From the NCBI GenBank assembly GCA_031278935.1, contig JAITJK010000065.1:1-7137 (forward strand): a DNA stretch of 7,137 nt. The letters are read 5' to 3'. The notes below the pieces were generated by a model. It worked only from the letters and a program-made list of their open reading frames with translations, ran no database searches and was not told the DNA's origin. This DNA is from Spirochaetaceae bacterium. GTDB lineage: Bacteria; Spirochaetota; Spirochaetia; Treponematales; Breznakiellaceae. The translations under genes were made by a program, and so were the position numbers. Below, in pieces: positions 1-6,234 of this stretch (positions are counted from its first letter, which is position 1; each line of letters begins with the position of its first letter).

Positions 1-1641
1 TCTCATGTATATACCTCGCCCTTAAAAAAAGCCTTTCTAGGCGGTTTGGCGGCCCTGTTCGCGGTAATTCTTATGGCCTGTCCCATGGAGGATACCGAAC
101 CGGACCAAAAAACCTGGACCGTGAGCTTTAACGCCGATGGCGGAACCCCCGCGCCGGAACCCCAAACTATTCCCGATGGCGGCTACGCAACTGAACCCGC
201 GGCTATGGCCAAGACGGACCTGAAGTTTGAGGGCTGGTACAAGGACGCGGCCTTCACCACTAAATGGGATTTCGCCCAGGATACCGTATCTTCCGATCTC
301 ACCCTCTACGCCCGGTGGGTCCCCTTTGAGGCGGATGACCAAACCTGGACGGTGAGCTTTAACGCTGACGGCGGAACTCCCGCGCCGGAACCCCAAACCG
401 TGATAGACGGCGCTAAGGTAGCGGAACCTGCGGCCATGACCAAGGCAAACAAGGGTTTTGAGGGCTGGTATAAGGATGCGGCCTTCACCGCTCAATGGGA
501 TTTTGCCCAGGATACGGTGTCTTCCGATATTACCCTCTACGCCCGGTGGATACCAATGTGGACGGTGAGCTTTAACGCTGATGGCGGAACTCCCGCACCG
601 GTAAGCCAGACCGTTACGGATGGCGGCCACGCAACCGAACCTGCGGCCATGGCCAAGGAGGACCGGACCTTTGGGGGCTGGTACAAGGATGCGGCCTTCA
701 CCGCTCAATGGGATTTCGCCCAAGATACGGTGTCTTCCGATCTCACCCTCTACGCCCGGTGGGTCCTCTTTGAGGCCGGCCGCCAGATAAGCCACACCAT
801 CCAGGGCGTTACCGTGCCTTTCCGCTTTGTGCCACCGGGCAGTTTCCAGTACACCGCGACCACAACCGACGTGGCGGCCATTACCCAAGCCTACTGGTTG
901 AGCGAGACCGAGGTTACCCAGGAATTGTACCAGGCGGTCCTGGGCTACAACCCCAGCGCCTTACCGGATACCCCTGCTGCCGGGGAAACCCAAGCCAAAC
1001 GCCCTGCGGAAAATATGACCTGGTATGACGCGGTGGAATTCTGCAACGCCTTGAGCAAGGCTAGCGGACGGGAGCCGGTGTACACCATCACCGGTAGAAA
1101 CCCGGCGGAAGGTTCCATTACCGAAGCGACGGTAAGCGCGGATTTTACCAAAAACGGCTTCCGCCTCCCCACGGAAATGGAATGGCTCTGGGCCGCGATG
1201 GGCGCGGATAAAACAGCGCAGCCCAACACCACAGGTTACCTCAAAGGCTACGCAGGCAGCGCCGAAGCAGCAGGGGGACAAACGAATATCGGCGGGTATG
1301 CGTGGTACACGAGTAACTCCGGTATCACGATTGAAGGATCAGAAAAAAAGGTTACCCACGAGGTTGGCAAGAAACTCCCTAATGAACTTTTCCTGTACGA
1401 CATGACCGGGAACGTGGACGAATGGCTGTGGGATTGGGGCGCCTCTTCTGTATTGCCGAGCGGCGCTTTGACCGATTACCGGGGACCTGAAGCAGGCACT
1501 ACGTATAAGTATAAAGGCCGCAAAGGCGGTAGATTTAACGCCGGTGCTACGTATCTAACCATAAAGACCCGGAGCTTTGCATCCAACCCGGGTACGCCAT
1601 ACAACACTAACGGCATTCGCCTGTTGTATCCCTCGCGGTAA
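1..1641 (+). CDS. Lipoprotein with three InlB-type B-repeats and a C-terminal FGE/SUMF1-like domain (5' end outside window)
   Basis: The frame is open from base 1 and has no ATG or GTG before the signal sequence. A TTG at 46 would cut off the positively charged SPLKK segment, so the true start is probably upstream of the window. The visible N-terminus is a lipoprotein signal: a lysine pair, a hydrophobic run, then lipobox LMAC with the lipidated Cys at 79-81. Counting TTG 46 as residue 1, three 68-residue B-repeats (WTVSFNADGGTPAP...LYARW) occupy about 24-91, 101-168 and 172-239. An FGE-sulfatase domain follows (about 243-530), with RLPTEMEW (373-380), DMTGNVDEW (452-460) and a terminal GGRFN...NGIRLL block. 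Only two cysteines are visible, the lipobox Cys and one in EFCNAL, so the catalytic C-terminal Cys pair of true FGE is missing. A surface-anchored binding or adhesin role is inferred; the substrate is unknown. The next gene is a paralogue starting 7-19 bases downstream, suggesting one operon. Late codons (from about 1500) use more A/T than the front of the gene. Confidence 0.88.
   Translation, partial: SHVYTSPLKKAFLGGLAALFAVILMACPMEDTEPDQKTWTVSFNADGGTPAPEPQTIPDGGYATEPAAMAKTDLKFEGWYKDAAFTTKWDFAQDTVSSDLTLYARWVPFEADDQTWTVSFNADGGTPAPEPQTVIDGAKVAEPAAMTKANKGFEGWYKDAAFTAQWDFAQDTVSSDITLYARWIPMWTVSFNADGGTPAPVSQTVTDGGHATEPAAMAKEDRTFGGWYKDAAFTAQWDFAQDTVSSDLTLYARWVLFEAGRQISHTIQGVTVPFRFVPPGSFQYTATTTDVAAITQAYWLSETEVTQELYQAVLGYNPSALPDTPAAGETQAKRPAENMTWYDAVEFCNALSKASGREPVYTITGRNPAEGSITEATVSADFTKNGFRLPTEMEWLWAAMGADKTAQPNTTGYLKGYAGSAEAAGGQTNIGGYAWYTSNSGITIEGSEKKVTHEVGKKLPNELFLYDMTGNVDEWLWDWGASSVLPSGALTDYRGPEAGTTYKYKGRKGGRFNAGATYLTIKTRSFASNPGTPYNTNGIRLLYPSR
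115..318 (+). repeat. B-repeat copy 1 (InlB / Listeria-Bacteroides type), 204 bases
   Basis: First of three in-frame coding repeats of exactly 68 codons, from WTVSF to LYARW. The core GWYKDAAFT and the final LTLYARW match the Flg_new/InlB B-repeat family, a small beta-rich module common in bacterial surface proteins. It is followed by the linker VPFEADDQT (319-345). Confidence 0.88.
346..549 (+). repeat. B-repeat copy 2, 204 bases
   Basis: Same length and boundaries as copy 1, WTVSF to LYARW. Its two ends are nearly identical to the other copies at DNA level, while the middle (about residues 120-140, QTVIDGAKVAEPAAMTKANKG) diverges. A 32-base block at 472-503 recurs exactly at 685-716 in copy 3. 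The linker after it is only three codons (IPM), shorter than the linker after copy 1. Confidence 0.88.
559..762 (+). repeat. B-repeat copy 3, 204 bases
   Basis: Third 68-codon copy, WTVSF to LYARW, starting 213 bases after copy 2. The following linker VLFEAGRQI resembles the linker after copy 1 (VPFEADDQT), so repeat plus linker appears to be the original duplicated unit. The FGE-like domain begins directly after it. Confidence 0.88.
1525..1641 (+). other. Candidate DGR-type variable region at the 3' end of the first FGE-like lipoprotein gene
   Basis: The final block, GGRFNAGATYLTIKTRS then FASNPGTPYNTNGIRLL, occupies the place where FGE-type C-type-lectin proteins targeted by diversity-generating retroelements (for example Treponema denticola TvpA) carry their variable residues. 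Those proteins typically end in RGG-S/F-x-N...RS...NPxxR-N-N-GFRL. Several codons here at expected variable positions are NNC/NNT (TTT, AAC, TAT, ACC, TTT, TCC, AAC, TAC, AAC, ACT, AAC), as expected from adenine-directed mutagenesis of AAY codons. The base composition shifts to more A/T than upstream. No template repeat or reverse transcriptase is in this window, so this rests on pattern resemblance only. The plain alternative is an ordinary FGE-domain C-terminus. Confidence 0.3.
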
Positions 1642-1660
1642 TTGCCCTATGGAATATACC

Positions 1661-2596
1661 ATGAGAAACCCGGTGGTTTTTTTTGCCGCAGCGGCGCTTT
1701 TGCTGCTGCTTCTCTCAGGCTGTCCGGATCCTTCAAGCGGCGATGACAGCGATTCTGCTGAGGGGGATACTCTCGTAGAAATGGTGCAAATCCCCGGAGG
1801 CAGCTTCAAAATGGGCAGCCCCGAAACCGTTGAAGATTCCTTTGACGACGAGCGGCCCGTGCGGACCGTAACGCTTTCCCCCTTTTTGATGGGAAAGTAT
1901 GAAGTAAGCCAGGAGCAGTACCAGGCCGTGATGGGGAGCAACCCCAGCTATTTTGACGGTTCCGCCGGCAGGGAAGCCGCAGAAGGCGAAATCCAGGGCA
2001 GGCGTCCGGCGGAAAATATGAACTGGTACAGCCTCCTCGTATTCTGCAACACCCTCAGCGTCAGGGAAGGGTTCACCCCGGTCTATTCCATAAACGGCAG
2101 CAGCAACCCTGCGGACTGGGGAGCCGTGCCCACGGAATCCACAACCGCCTGGAACAAGGTGGTCATGGACATGGCCGCCAAGGGGTACCGCCTGCCCACC
2201 GAAGCGGAATGGGAGTACGCAGCCTGCGATGGGGTGGGTATAGCCAGCGGGGGCTTCCGGTATCCGGGGAGCGACACCCTGGGGGACGTGGCCTGGTACA
2301 CCTTTAACAGCGGAGGCAAGACCCACGAGGCCGGTAAAAAAAAGCCCAACGCCTTCGGTTTATACGATATGGCCGGGAATGTGTATGAATACTGCTGGGA
2401 TGTGTGGGAGACTACCTATCCTTCCGAAGACGAGACAGACCCTAGGGGTAAACCGACTACCTGGACAGACCGGGTTTATCGTGGCGGGAATTATAATCTG
2501 AGCATGACCAGACTGCTTCGTTCCGCCACCCGCAGTTACGGATTCGAGGAATCCGCCGAAAAAGGCGCGGGCTTCCGCCTGGTCCGCCGGCCTTAA
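1661..2596 (+). CDS. FGE/SUMF1-domain lipoprotein, non-catalytic type
   Basis: A 311-residue protein with a lipoprotein signal: MRNP, a hydrophobic run with six leucines, then lipobox LSGC with lipidated Cys 21. An acidic Ser/Asp linker (about 22-40) leads to an FGE-sulfatase domain (about 41-309) showing VQIPGGSFKMGS, RLPTEAEWEYAA (177-188), DMAGNV (236-241), RGGNYN (274-279) and a final GAGFRLV. I chose ATG 1661 because GGAA at 1651-1654 sits six bases upstream and the signal peptide then starts normally. ATG 1649, in the same frame, is the alternative and would add MEYT. True FGE enzymes have two active-site cysteines after the RGGS(Y/F) motif; here that stretch (NYNLSMTRLLRSATR) has none, so sulfatase activation is unlikely and a binding or structural role is inferred. 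The gene lies directly behind a paralogue with shared motifs (RPAENM-WY, FCN-LS, PVY-I, AWYT-NSG) and probably shares its transcript. Confidence 0.9.
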   Translation: MRNPVVFFAAAALLLLLLSGCPDPSSGDDSDSAEGDTLVEMVQIPGGSFKMGSPETVEDSFDDERPVRTVTLSPFLMGKYEVSQEQYQAVMGSNPSYFDGSAGREAAEGEIQGRRPAENMNWYSLLVFCNTLSVREGFTPVYSINGSSNPADWGAVPTESTTAWNKVVMDMAAKGYRLPTEAEWEYAACDGVGIASGGFRYPGSDTLGDVAWYTFNSGGKTHEAGKKKPNAFGLYDMAGNVYEYCWDVWETTYPSEDETDPRGKPTTWTDRVYRGGNYNLSMTRLLRSATRSYGFEESAEKGAGFRLVRRP

Positions 2597-2637
2597 CCGG
2601 GTTAATCCCATTGGCAAGGTGATCTAAAAGGGAAGGG

Positions 2638-2668
2638 AGGGGACGGAGCGGTGAAGGTTCCGTCCCCT
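2638..2668. terminator. Strong hairpin between convergent genes, likely bidirectional terminator
   Basis: GGGGACGGA (2639-2647) pairs perfectly with TCCGTCCCC (2659-2667) around an 11-base loop, and A2638-T2668 adds a further pair. On the + strand TTCTTATTT follows; on the - strand a pyrimidine stretch ending in CCCTTTTAG follows. It lies 42 bases after the stop of the second FGE-like lipoprotein gene and directly against the stop codon (2671-2673) of the opposing peptidase gene. It is therefore placed to end transcription from both sides, though the U-tracts are imperfect. Confidence 0.75.
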
Positions 2669-2670
2669 TC

Positions 2671-4038
2671 TTATTTCCCCTGGGCATCCACGGGGCCGAA
2701 CCAGTCGTGCCGTCCCGGGAAGGCCGCCGCAGGCTCCCAGGCATGAAGGGCGGGGAGGGGCCGCTCAGGATGCGGCGCAGTGATACTGCGGTGCGCGGCG
2801 TGTTCCCCAAGCCGCCCGGACTCAATTTTTATTGGACTAAGGCTTGTATTACTATTGAAGGTGAGCAGTTTCCAACCCTTCGCATAAGCGCCGTCCGTAT
2901 CTACCGGGCCGCTCTTGGGTAATCCCGCATATCTGATATTGCCTGCGGCGGCGTAAAGCGTATCCCCGGCGAGTTCACTGTAAACCGCTTCCCCCGGGAA
3001 CAGAGGATAGGGATCTTCAGCCTGTTTGATGAAATAGGGCCGTTCAGGGGGAAGGTCGAAAACCTGAGTTACAAGTTCGCCCTTGTATCCATAGAGGCCG
3101 GACGCCTCGTTCAGATAGTTCGCCGCAAGCCAGGTTTGCAGTAAAAGTTCCCAGTCGCAGGCTATGGGTGGATCAAAGCAACGGGCGGCAGCATCAGTAA
3201 TCCCCCGGTAATCGCCGTACTCGCTTTGGACGATTTCTTTATAAATGTCCTTCCCAGGCGCCGTGTGTATTCTCAGCCACTGAAAAAACAGATACACCGT
3301 CGCATAGTTGGCAAGGCCCCGGTCGCCATACACCAAGCCATCGTTCCAATAGTAAAAATTATTTCCATAAGGAATACTGGTGCGGGGATCGTTGAAAAAA
3401 TCAATGCGGTCCTTGAGGTGTTCTCCCGCGTACAGATATTCTGCGGCGGAAGAAAGCCCCTCGTTTATCCAGACGTCCTGGGGGCTGCCTATGCGCTGGC
3501 GCACAGAAAAATTGACCAAGTGCTGAAACTCATGGGCCAGGTTGTACCGCACGCCCGGTTCCTGTATGTTGCCGGGGTTAATATCCACATAGATCATATC
3601 CGCTTTATTGGAATATTCCCGTATGGACGGGTCATACATATCCCCGGAATAAAAATATCCCGCCGTATACCCGATACCGGGAAGATCCCGTATATCCAGC
3701 AGCAGAAACAGCACTTTCCCGTTCTGATCCATATCGAGAAAATCACCGAACTGTCTGGTTATCAGGGGGAAAATTTTTGTGTCAAATTCATCCGCCAGTG
3801 CTACTACTGCATCACGGGGGGCTTTATCCTGGTTGGCTGTTTCCACATAAAAAATACTATGGGTTCCGGTAACCAGTTCCCGGGCCTCAAGCTGGTAGAA
3901 CTGGTCTTCGCCGTCTTTCGCCCAAAACCAGCGCTCCGGCCCCGCGTCCACGGCGTTCTCCTGGGGAGCCGGTACCTCGCAGGATCCCAGAGCCAACAGA
4001 CACAGTACCAGGGTGGTCAAAAAAAGTTCTTTCCCCAT
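2671..4038 (-). CDS. Lipoprotein zinc metallopeptidase, M30 (hyicolysin-like) family
   Basis: A 455-residue secreted lipoprotein. The start is ATG at 4036-4038, preceded by an excellent Shine-Dalgarno AAAGGAGG seven bases upstream; an in-frame ATG further upstream would overlap that site. The signal is MGKELFLTTLVLCLLALGSC with lipidated Cys 20. Seen in the protein: a DMDQNG segment followed by KVLFLLLDI, of calcium-site appearance; SNKADMIYVDINPG; then HEFQH at about 169-173. In the HExxH scheme the two His bind zinc and the Glu is catalytic. WINEG follows about 20 residues later, its Glu (about 193) being the likely third ligand. This order (D-x-D-x-NG, SNKADM-Y-D-NPG, LAHEFQH, W-NEGLS) is typical of M30 peptidases. 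The protein should act outside the cell, anchored to a membrane; its substrate cannot be read from sequence. The last ~60 residues are rich in Pro, Ala and His and match nothing I recognise. It is transcribed alone, converging on the FGE-like lipoprotein pair. Confidence 0.87.
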   Translation of the reverse strand: MGKELFLTTLVLCLLALGSCEVPAPQENAVDAGPERWFWAKDGEDQFYQLEARELVTGTHSIFYVETANQDKAPRDAVVALADEFDTKIFPLITRQFGDFLDMDQNGKVLFLLLDIRDLPGIGYTAGYFYSGDMYDPSIREYSNKADMIYVDINPGNIQEPGVRYNLAHEFQHLVNFSVRQRIGSPQDVWINEGLSSAAEYLYAGEHLKDRIDFFNDPRTSIPYGNNFYYWNDGLVYGDRGLANYATVYLFFQWLRIHTAPGKDIYKEIVQSEYGDYRGITDAAARCFDPPIACDWELLLQTWLAANYLNEASGLYGYKGELVTQVFDLPPERPYFIKQAEDPYPLFPGEAVYSELAGDTLYAAAGNIRYAGLPKSGPVDTDGAYAKGWKLLTFNSNTSLSPIKIESGRLGEHAAHRSITAPHPERPLPALHAWEPAAAFPGRHDWFGPVDAQGK

Positions 4039-4315
4039 GGCTTCGCCTCCTTTACGCATTGGCGCTGCCCATATCAAAAGTGAGGCAAAGCGACGAAGTA
4101 ATTCCGCCTGTAATCCCTACACAGGATTGCTTCGCCGCGTTCGCAATGGCAGCATTTAGTTTGTTCATCCTAACAGTAAAACAGCGGCGTGGATTTTTAG
4201 CAAGCCTTCATCTCCCCTACGGTCCCAGGGGGTGGAGCACGATAGGATTGCCCCTAGGAAAAAATCCCCCAAGCCGCTACGATATGCTCTATAAAATGAA
4301 GAAGGAAACAACACT
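4039..4315. other. Divergent intergenic region between peptidase and MATE genes
   Basis: This 277-base gap must hold promoters for both flanking genes. It contains the peptidase ribosome site (- strand AAAGGAGG next to the start), the palindrome at 4080-4148, and AAGGAA (4302-4307), which serves the TTG start of the MATE gene at a spacing of eight bases. A TATGCT at 4283-4288 and a TATAAA at 4290-4295 are the only -10-like strings near the MATE start; neither has a convincing -35 partner, so no promoter is called. I see no riboswitch or regulator site. Confidence 0.5.
4080..4148. repeat. Imperfect palindromic intergenic repeat (dispersed 'GCGAAGCAAT' type)
   Basis: The left arm GCGACGAAGTAAT (within 4080-4102) pairs with ATTGCTTCGCCGC (4126-4138), one position mismatched and one G-U-type. 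CCTGT (4107-4111) pairs with ACAGG (4121-4125) closer to the centre, leaving a 9-base loop and a 4-base bulge (TCCG). The outer parts (GTGAGGCAAA and GTTCGCAATG) pair only loosely. From general knowledge, non-coding elements carrying GCGAAGCAATCC / GGATTGCTTCGC arms are scattered through many bacterial genomes, including spirochaetes. This one sits in the divergent gap between the peptidase and MATE genes, where it could have arrived as a miniature mobile repeat. Confidence 0.65.
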
Positions 4316-5755
4316 TTGGCTAATCGATACCTGAATACGCCGGTTTCTGGGGAAAGCCCGGAACCGGAAGCCAATGCTGCGGACCGGCTTGGTACGGAGC
4401 CCGTGGGAGCGCTCTTGCTGCGCTTCTCGGTACCGGCGATTACGGGGATGTTGGTTAATGCCCTGTATAATGTGGTGGACCGGATTTTCGTAGGCCGAGG
4501 GGTCAATGAGACCGCCCTGGGCGGGCTCGCCTTGGTCCTGCCCCTTATGACCATTGTCATGGCCTTTGCCATGCTCTTCGGGATGGGAGCGGCCAACATG
4601 ATTTCCATGCGATTGGGTCAGCAGCGAAGGGAAGAGGCGGAAAACGCGCTGAACCACTGTTTTTGGCTCTTAACCATCACAGCCCTCATCATGATGGGAG
4701 CGGGGCTTATCTTTATGGACCCCTTGCTTTCCCTGCTGGGCGCCCAAGAGGGAAGCCGCGCCCTGGACTACGCCCGGCGCTATTACCGGATTATCTTGTA
4801 TGGGTCGGTTTTTGGAATGCTCAGTTTCGGCTTTTCCCACTGCACCCGGGCCCAGGGCTTCCCGCGCATCACCATGCTCAGTATGTTCATCGGTGCGGGA
4901 CTGAACATGATCTTGGACCCCCTCTTCATTTTCCTCTTCCATTGGGGGGTGGAAGGCGCAGCGTGGGCCACGGTTATCTCCCAGTGCGCCGCAGCGGTGT
5001 GGATTTTGGGTTTCAATATGAGCAAGCACACGGTGATCCGGCTACAGGTAAAGCGCTTTAAGCCCCAATGGGGCATTATCCGGGAGATCCTCGCCTTTGG
5101 GTCCTCCCAGTTTCTGCTACAGTTCGTCATGTCTGCGGTACAGCTACTCTACAATATCAGCATGGGCTGGTACGGCGCGGCGGCTTTGGGGGTGGCCAAC
5201 GGCGGGGATATTGCCCTTTCGGGGATGAATATCGTGATGTCCGTGTCTCTTTTTATTCTGATGCCCATTTTCGGGATTAACCAAGGCTTGCAGCCTATTC
5301 TGGGATACAATTACGGGGCGAAACGCTTCGACCGGGTGCGGAGTGCGTATCTTCGGGCCATTGGGGCGGCTACGGGGATTTGCCTTGCGGGGTTTCTCCT
5401 GGTCCAGTTCTTTCCCCATGAACTGGTCCGACTCTTTACCCCGGAAGGCAGTGCGGAGCTTTTGTCCTTCACCCCTATGGCTATGCGGATAGCCCTGCTT
5501 ATGCTTCCAGTGAACGGGTTTCAGATTGTGTCGGCCAACGTGTTTGTGGTTACCGGGCGGCCCAAAATCGCTATTGTCCTTTCCCTGCTCAGGCAGTGTA
5601 TCGTGTTAATTCCCTGTATGTTGCTTTTCGGGAGGCTTTGGGGGCTTTCCGGGGTGATTGCCTCCGCGCCAGTGGCGGACGGGTTTTCATTGGTCTTGAC
5701 CTCTGTGATGATTTACGGGGAAATGCAAAAACTGCGCGTCCCGCGATCCCGGTGA
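4316..5755 (+). CDS. MATE-family multidrug/cation antiporter
   Basis: A 479-residue integral membrane protein of normal MATE length, expected to have 12 membrane helices in two homologous halves. The helices export drugs or organic cations in exchange for Na+ or H+. Visible family features: FSVPAITGMLVNALYNVVDR (37-56) with IFVG, typical of first MATE helices; MGAANMISMRLGQ (90-102); the R-A-Q-G-FPR (178-184) to GAGLNMILDPLF (193-204) segment that marks the end of half one; and GLQPILGYNYGAKRFDRVR (324-342), the equivalent loop of half two. The start is TTG 4316 with AAGGAA eight bases upstream; the nearby ATG 4296 is in another frame and stops after 12 codons. The soluble N-tail (about 1-30) is rich in Pro and Glu. 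It looks closest to the MepA-like branch, but that is an impression, and the substrate is unknown. The gene stands alone between two opposite-strand units. Confidence 0.93.
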   Translation: MANRYLNTPVSGESPEPEANAADRLGTEPVGALLLRFSVPAITGMLVNALYNVVDRIFVGRGVNETALGGLALVLPLMTIVMAFAMLFGMGAANMISMRLGQQRREEAENALNHCFWLLTITALIMMGAGLIFMDPLLSLLGAQEGSRALDYARRYYRIILYGSVFGMLSFGFSHCTRAQGFPRITMLSMFIGAGLNMILDPLFIFLFHWGVEGAAWATVISQCAAAVWILGFNMSKHTVIRLQVKRFKPQWGIIREILAFGSSQFLLQFVMSAVQLLYNISMGWYGAAALGVANGGDIALSGMNIVMSVSLFILMPIFGINQGLQPILGYNYGAKRFDRVRSAYLRAIGAATGICLAGFLLVQFFPHELVRLFTPEGSAELLSFTPMAMRIALLMLPVNGFQIVSANVFVVTGRPKIAIVLSLLRQCIVLIPCMLLFGRLWGLSGVIASAPVADGFSLVLTSVMIYGEMQKLRVPRSR

Positions 5756-5859
5756 AGTCCCCCTCCTTCCCCCCAGGGGTCTATGGAACGGGAGTTCTAC
5801 GAGAAAAAAGGCCGAAATTACCTGACAGACCCTTAAAAGCGCCGCATAATCCGAGGCGA
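5756..5859. other. Short intergenic gap between converging MATE and acpS genes
   Basis: The gap starts with a C-rich run (5759-5774). It holds a 17-codon open frame (5783-5836, MEREFYEKKGRNYLTDP), preceded by AGGGG only three bases from its ATG, which is too close for a good ribosome site. The only hairpin of note is the weak one at 5838-5857. No gene is called. Confidence 0.4.
5838..5857 (-). terminator. Weak hairpin after acpS
   Basis: Read on the - strand, CGCC and GGCG form a four- to five-base stem around TCGGATTATGC and are followed by CTTTTAAG. It lies just past the acpS stop codon. The stem is short and the T-run has only four bases, so this is a possible rather than a firm terminator. 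No comparable signal was found for the converging MATE gene in 5756-5837. Confidence 0.3.
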
Positions 5860-6234
5860 CTACTGGGCTTCCAGTACCACCATGGCCAGGGCGTAGTCTT
5901 TCTCGTGGGTCAGGGACAGATGTACCCGCGAGGCGCCCCGTTGCTCCAGGGCCCTACGGGCCGTGCCGAAAAGTCTGAGCTCCGGGGCACCCTGGGGCTG
6001 ATGGGCCACCATAATATCCCTGAGGACCAGCCCTGAGAGCCCGCTCCCGAGGGCTTTGCCCAGGGCTTCCTTGGCGGCAAACCGGGCGGCTAAGGATAAA
6101 GCCGCTCCCCGGCCCCGGGAAAGGGCGGTGCGTAATTCTTCAGGATGAAAATAACGCTCCAATAAACCCGGTATAGCCTGCCACCGTTGCAGCCGCGTGG
6201 CATACACCAAGTCCACGCCGATACCGATAATCAT
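5860..6234 (-). CDS. acpS: Holo-[acyl-carrier-protein] synthase
   Basis: A 124-residue protein, the usual AcpS length. It moves the 4'-phosphopantetheine arm from coenzyme A to a serine of acyl carrier protein, activating it for fatty-acid synthesis in the cytoplasm. Seen: MIIGIGVDLV with Asp 8; RFAAKEALGKALGSG with Glu 56; and HLSLTHEKDYALAMVVLE near the C-terminus. Asp 8 and Glu 56 correspond to the family's Mg2+ ligands. The residue after VDLV is Tyr 11, where many homologues have Glu, but Arg 14 is kept. The start codon overlaps the stop of the upstream cdaR gene as ATGA (6231-6234), suggesting translational coupling; an AAGGAG lies 11 bases upstream inside the cdaR coding sequence. It is expected on the same transcript as cdaR. 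Confidence 0.95.
   Translation of the reverse strand: MIIGIGVDLVYATRLQRWQAIPGLLERYFHPEELRTALSRGRGAALSLAARFAAKEALGKALGSGLSGLVLRDIMVAHQPQGAPELRLFGTARRALEQRGASRVHLSLTHEKDYALAMVVLEAQ

Noticed and set aside
37..888. A 283-codon open frame on the - strand opposite the B-repeats
   Set aside because: It is the antisense shadow of the GC-rich repeated gene. Its own internal repeats simply mirror the B-repeats, and the + strand frame has a lipobox and known domains.
1577..1660. Upstream extension of the second lipoprotein to ATG 1577
   Set aside because: It would overlap the preceding gene by 65 bases and put 28 non-signal residues before an otherwise standard lipoprotein signal.
3226..4083. A 285-codon open frame on the + strand opposite the peptidase gene
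   Set aside because: The - strand frame has a perfect Shine-Dalgarno, a lipoprotein signal and the HEFQH zinc motif. The + strand frame shows no recognisable domain.
4283..4295. TATGCT and TATAAA as promoter -10 boxes for the MATE gene
   Set aside because: No credible -35 box lies at the right distance, and the second would place the transcript start on the ribosome site.
4059..4334. A 91-codon open frame on the + strand through the divergent gap
   Set aside because: It runs through the palindromic repeat, starts inside the peptidase leader, overlaps the MATE start and has no ribosome site or coding character.
5783..5836. A 17-codon open frame, MEREFYEKKGRNYLTDP, downstream of the MATE gene
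   Set aside because: The hydrophilic peptide looks somewhat coding-like and could be a gene remnant, but it is very short, the AGGGG upstream is only three bases from the ATG, and I recognise no homologue.
5596..6036. A 146-codon + strand open frame spanning the MATE 3' end and acpS
   Set aside because: It overlaps two well-supported genes in the wrong frame or strand and has no recognisable domain.
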